From contig CAJTOR010000016.1 in the NCBI GenBank assembly GCA_910577675.1, forward strand, positions 1-64,000: 64,000 bases of DNA, written 5' to 3'. The notes under the pieces are model-generated. The model had not been told where the DNA came from. It searched no databases and saw only the letters and a program-made list of their open reading frames with translations. Positions 63,538-64,000 of this stretch are shown here, one piece after another (position 1 is the first letter of the stretch; every line of letters starts with the position of its first letter). A program made the translations under genes and the position numbers. The DNA is from an uncultured Lachnospiraceae bacterium. Its GTDB lineage: Bacteria > Bacillota > Clostridia > Lachnospirales > Lachnospiraceae.

Positions 63538-63584
63538 CAAAAAAGCGTCCCCCCACAGCTAAAGTCCGCCGTAAAAGGGACGCT
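63538..63584 (-). terminator. terminator of the aspartate kinase gene
   Basis: Minus strand AGCGTCCC (63584-63577) pairs with GGGACGCT (63551-63544) and is followed by TTTTTT. Confidence 0.75.
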
Positions 63585-63637
63585 ATCTCCGCCACCTTTT
63601 GTTCCAGTTTAAGTGGTGGGAGGTATATTTTTGTTAT

Positions 63638-64000
63638 TTAGAAAAATTTATTGTGCACCGCATTAACCGCCTTCTCCGTCTGCTGCACATCAATCAGGAC
63701 AGTAACGCGGATCTCCGAAGTCGAAATCATCTTAATATTAACCCCTGCATCATAAAGCGCCTCAAACATCTTTGCTGCAACACCCGGATTTGACATCATA
63801 CCCGCCCCTACAATGGAAACTTTCGCAACATTCTCTTCCACATCAATTTTTGAGTACTTTAACGAAGTATTCCGATGACGTTCCACAGTGGCAACCGCCT
63901 CCTGCAAGTCGTCCTTCGCCACAGTAAAGCTGATATCCTTCGTCCCGTCGCGCCCAACCGACTGTAAGATAATATCCACATTAATATTATGGTTTGCAAG
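63638..64000 (-). CDS. lysC: aspartate kinase, C-terminal ACT part (runs off the window)
   Basis: 121 codons from the window edge to TAA at 63638. ACT-domain features: NVDIILQSVGRDGTKDISFTV is the start of ACT1, and VAKVSIVGAGMMSNPGVAAKMF followed by NIKMISTSEIRVTVLI is the classic ACT2 of aspartokinases, the site of feedback control by lysine and threonine. The kinase domain lies outside the window. Confidence 0.93.
   Translation of the reverse strand, partial: LANHNINVDIILQSVGRDGTKDISFTVAKDDLQEAVATVERHRNTSLKYSKIDVEENVAKVSIVGAGMMSNPGVAAKMFEALYDAGVNIKMISTSEIRVTVLIDVQQTEKAVNAVHNKFF

Overview
The window looks like a chromosome segment of a low-to-mid GC anaerobic Firmicute, probably a Lachnospiraceae-type gut Clostridium. 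This rests on strong GGAGG ribosome sites, frequent GTG/TTG starts, an atpZ-atpI-atpBEFHAGDC operon followed by a ywmB-like gene, a two-subunit L-serine dehydratase, a cell-anchored pullulanase, BlaR/BlaI-type and XRE regulators, and a yybP-ykoY riboswitch. The species is not identified. Most genes lie on the minus strand.

Layout. 1-0.43 kb: N-terminal part of a P-loop ATPase. 0.85-6.3 kb: Hsp70-like/giant J-domain pair. 6.5-8.9 kb: AT-rich accessory stretch with an Rpn nuclease remnant, small membrane-protein paralogues and a secreted-protein gene broken by an in-frame stop. 9.0-10.8 kb: sdaAB-sdaAA. 11.2-14.2 kb: pullulanase. 14.2-18.7 kb: Rpn nuclease copies, two lipoproteins and gene remnants. 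18.7-23.2 kb: secreted S1 protease, small secreted peptide and a large HTH/repeat regulator. 23.2-25.5 kb: decayed genes and a C39-like protein. 25.5-34.2 kb: ywmB-like gene and the complete ATP synthase operon, whose c subunit carries a Na+-type ligand set. 34.4-39.8 kb: MntP, membrane and lipoproteins, and an antiporter behind a Mn2+ riboswitch. 39.9-43.5 kb: ABC and GH18 remnants, MATE and MarR. 43.8-46.0 kb: DUF1538 transporter plus a double PII-like protein. 46.0-48.4 kb: a collapsed sugar-catabolic cluster. 48.7-54.8 kb: XRE-FliG fusion, giant M56 receptor and BlaI repressor. 55-59 kb: DegV, CysK and a HAD-GH43 fusion. 59.3-60.0 kb: a broken toxin-antitoxin pair. 60.3-63.4 kb: two XRE regulators, a second secreted peptide and a second large HTH/repeat regulator. 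The end holds the C-terminal part of aspartate kinase.

The most interesting system appears twice, at 20.9-23.1 kb and 60.3-63.4 kb. In both, a small secreted peptide sharing the core Asn-Pro-Asn-Pro is encoded tail-to-tail with a 640-706 aa regulator. Each regulator has an N-terminal HTH, a helical-repeat body and a second internal HTH. This resembles RRNPP peptide-pheromone receptors but has an unusual double-HTH plan. In locus 1 a secreted trypsin-like protease is divergent from the peptide. Its promoter and leader are nearly duplicated 12 kb away, ahead of another (now broken) secreted-protein gene. In locus 2 two paralogous XRE repressors face the peptide across an inverted-repeat-rich region, and the only visible terminator for the regulator lies beyond the whole peptide gene.

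A second theme is gene decay: nonsense codons, frameshifts, internal deletions and end fragments in at least a dozen genes. It is accompanied by a dispersed structured repeat of about 140 bp (four copies) and a 100 bp palindromic MITE-like element.
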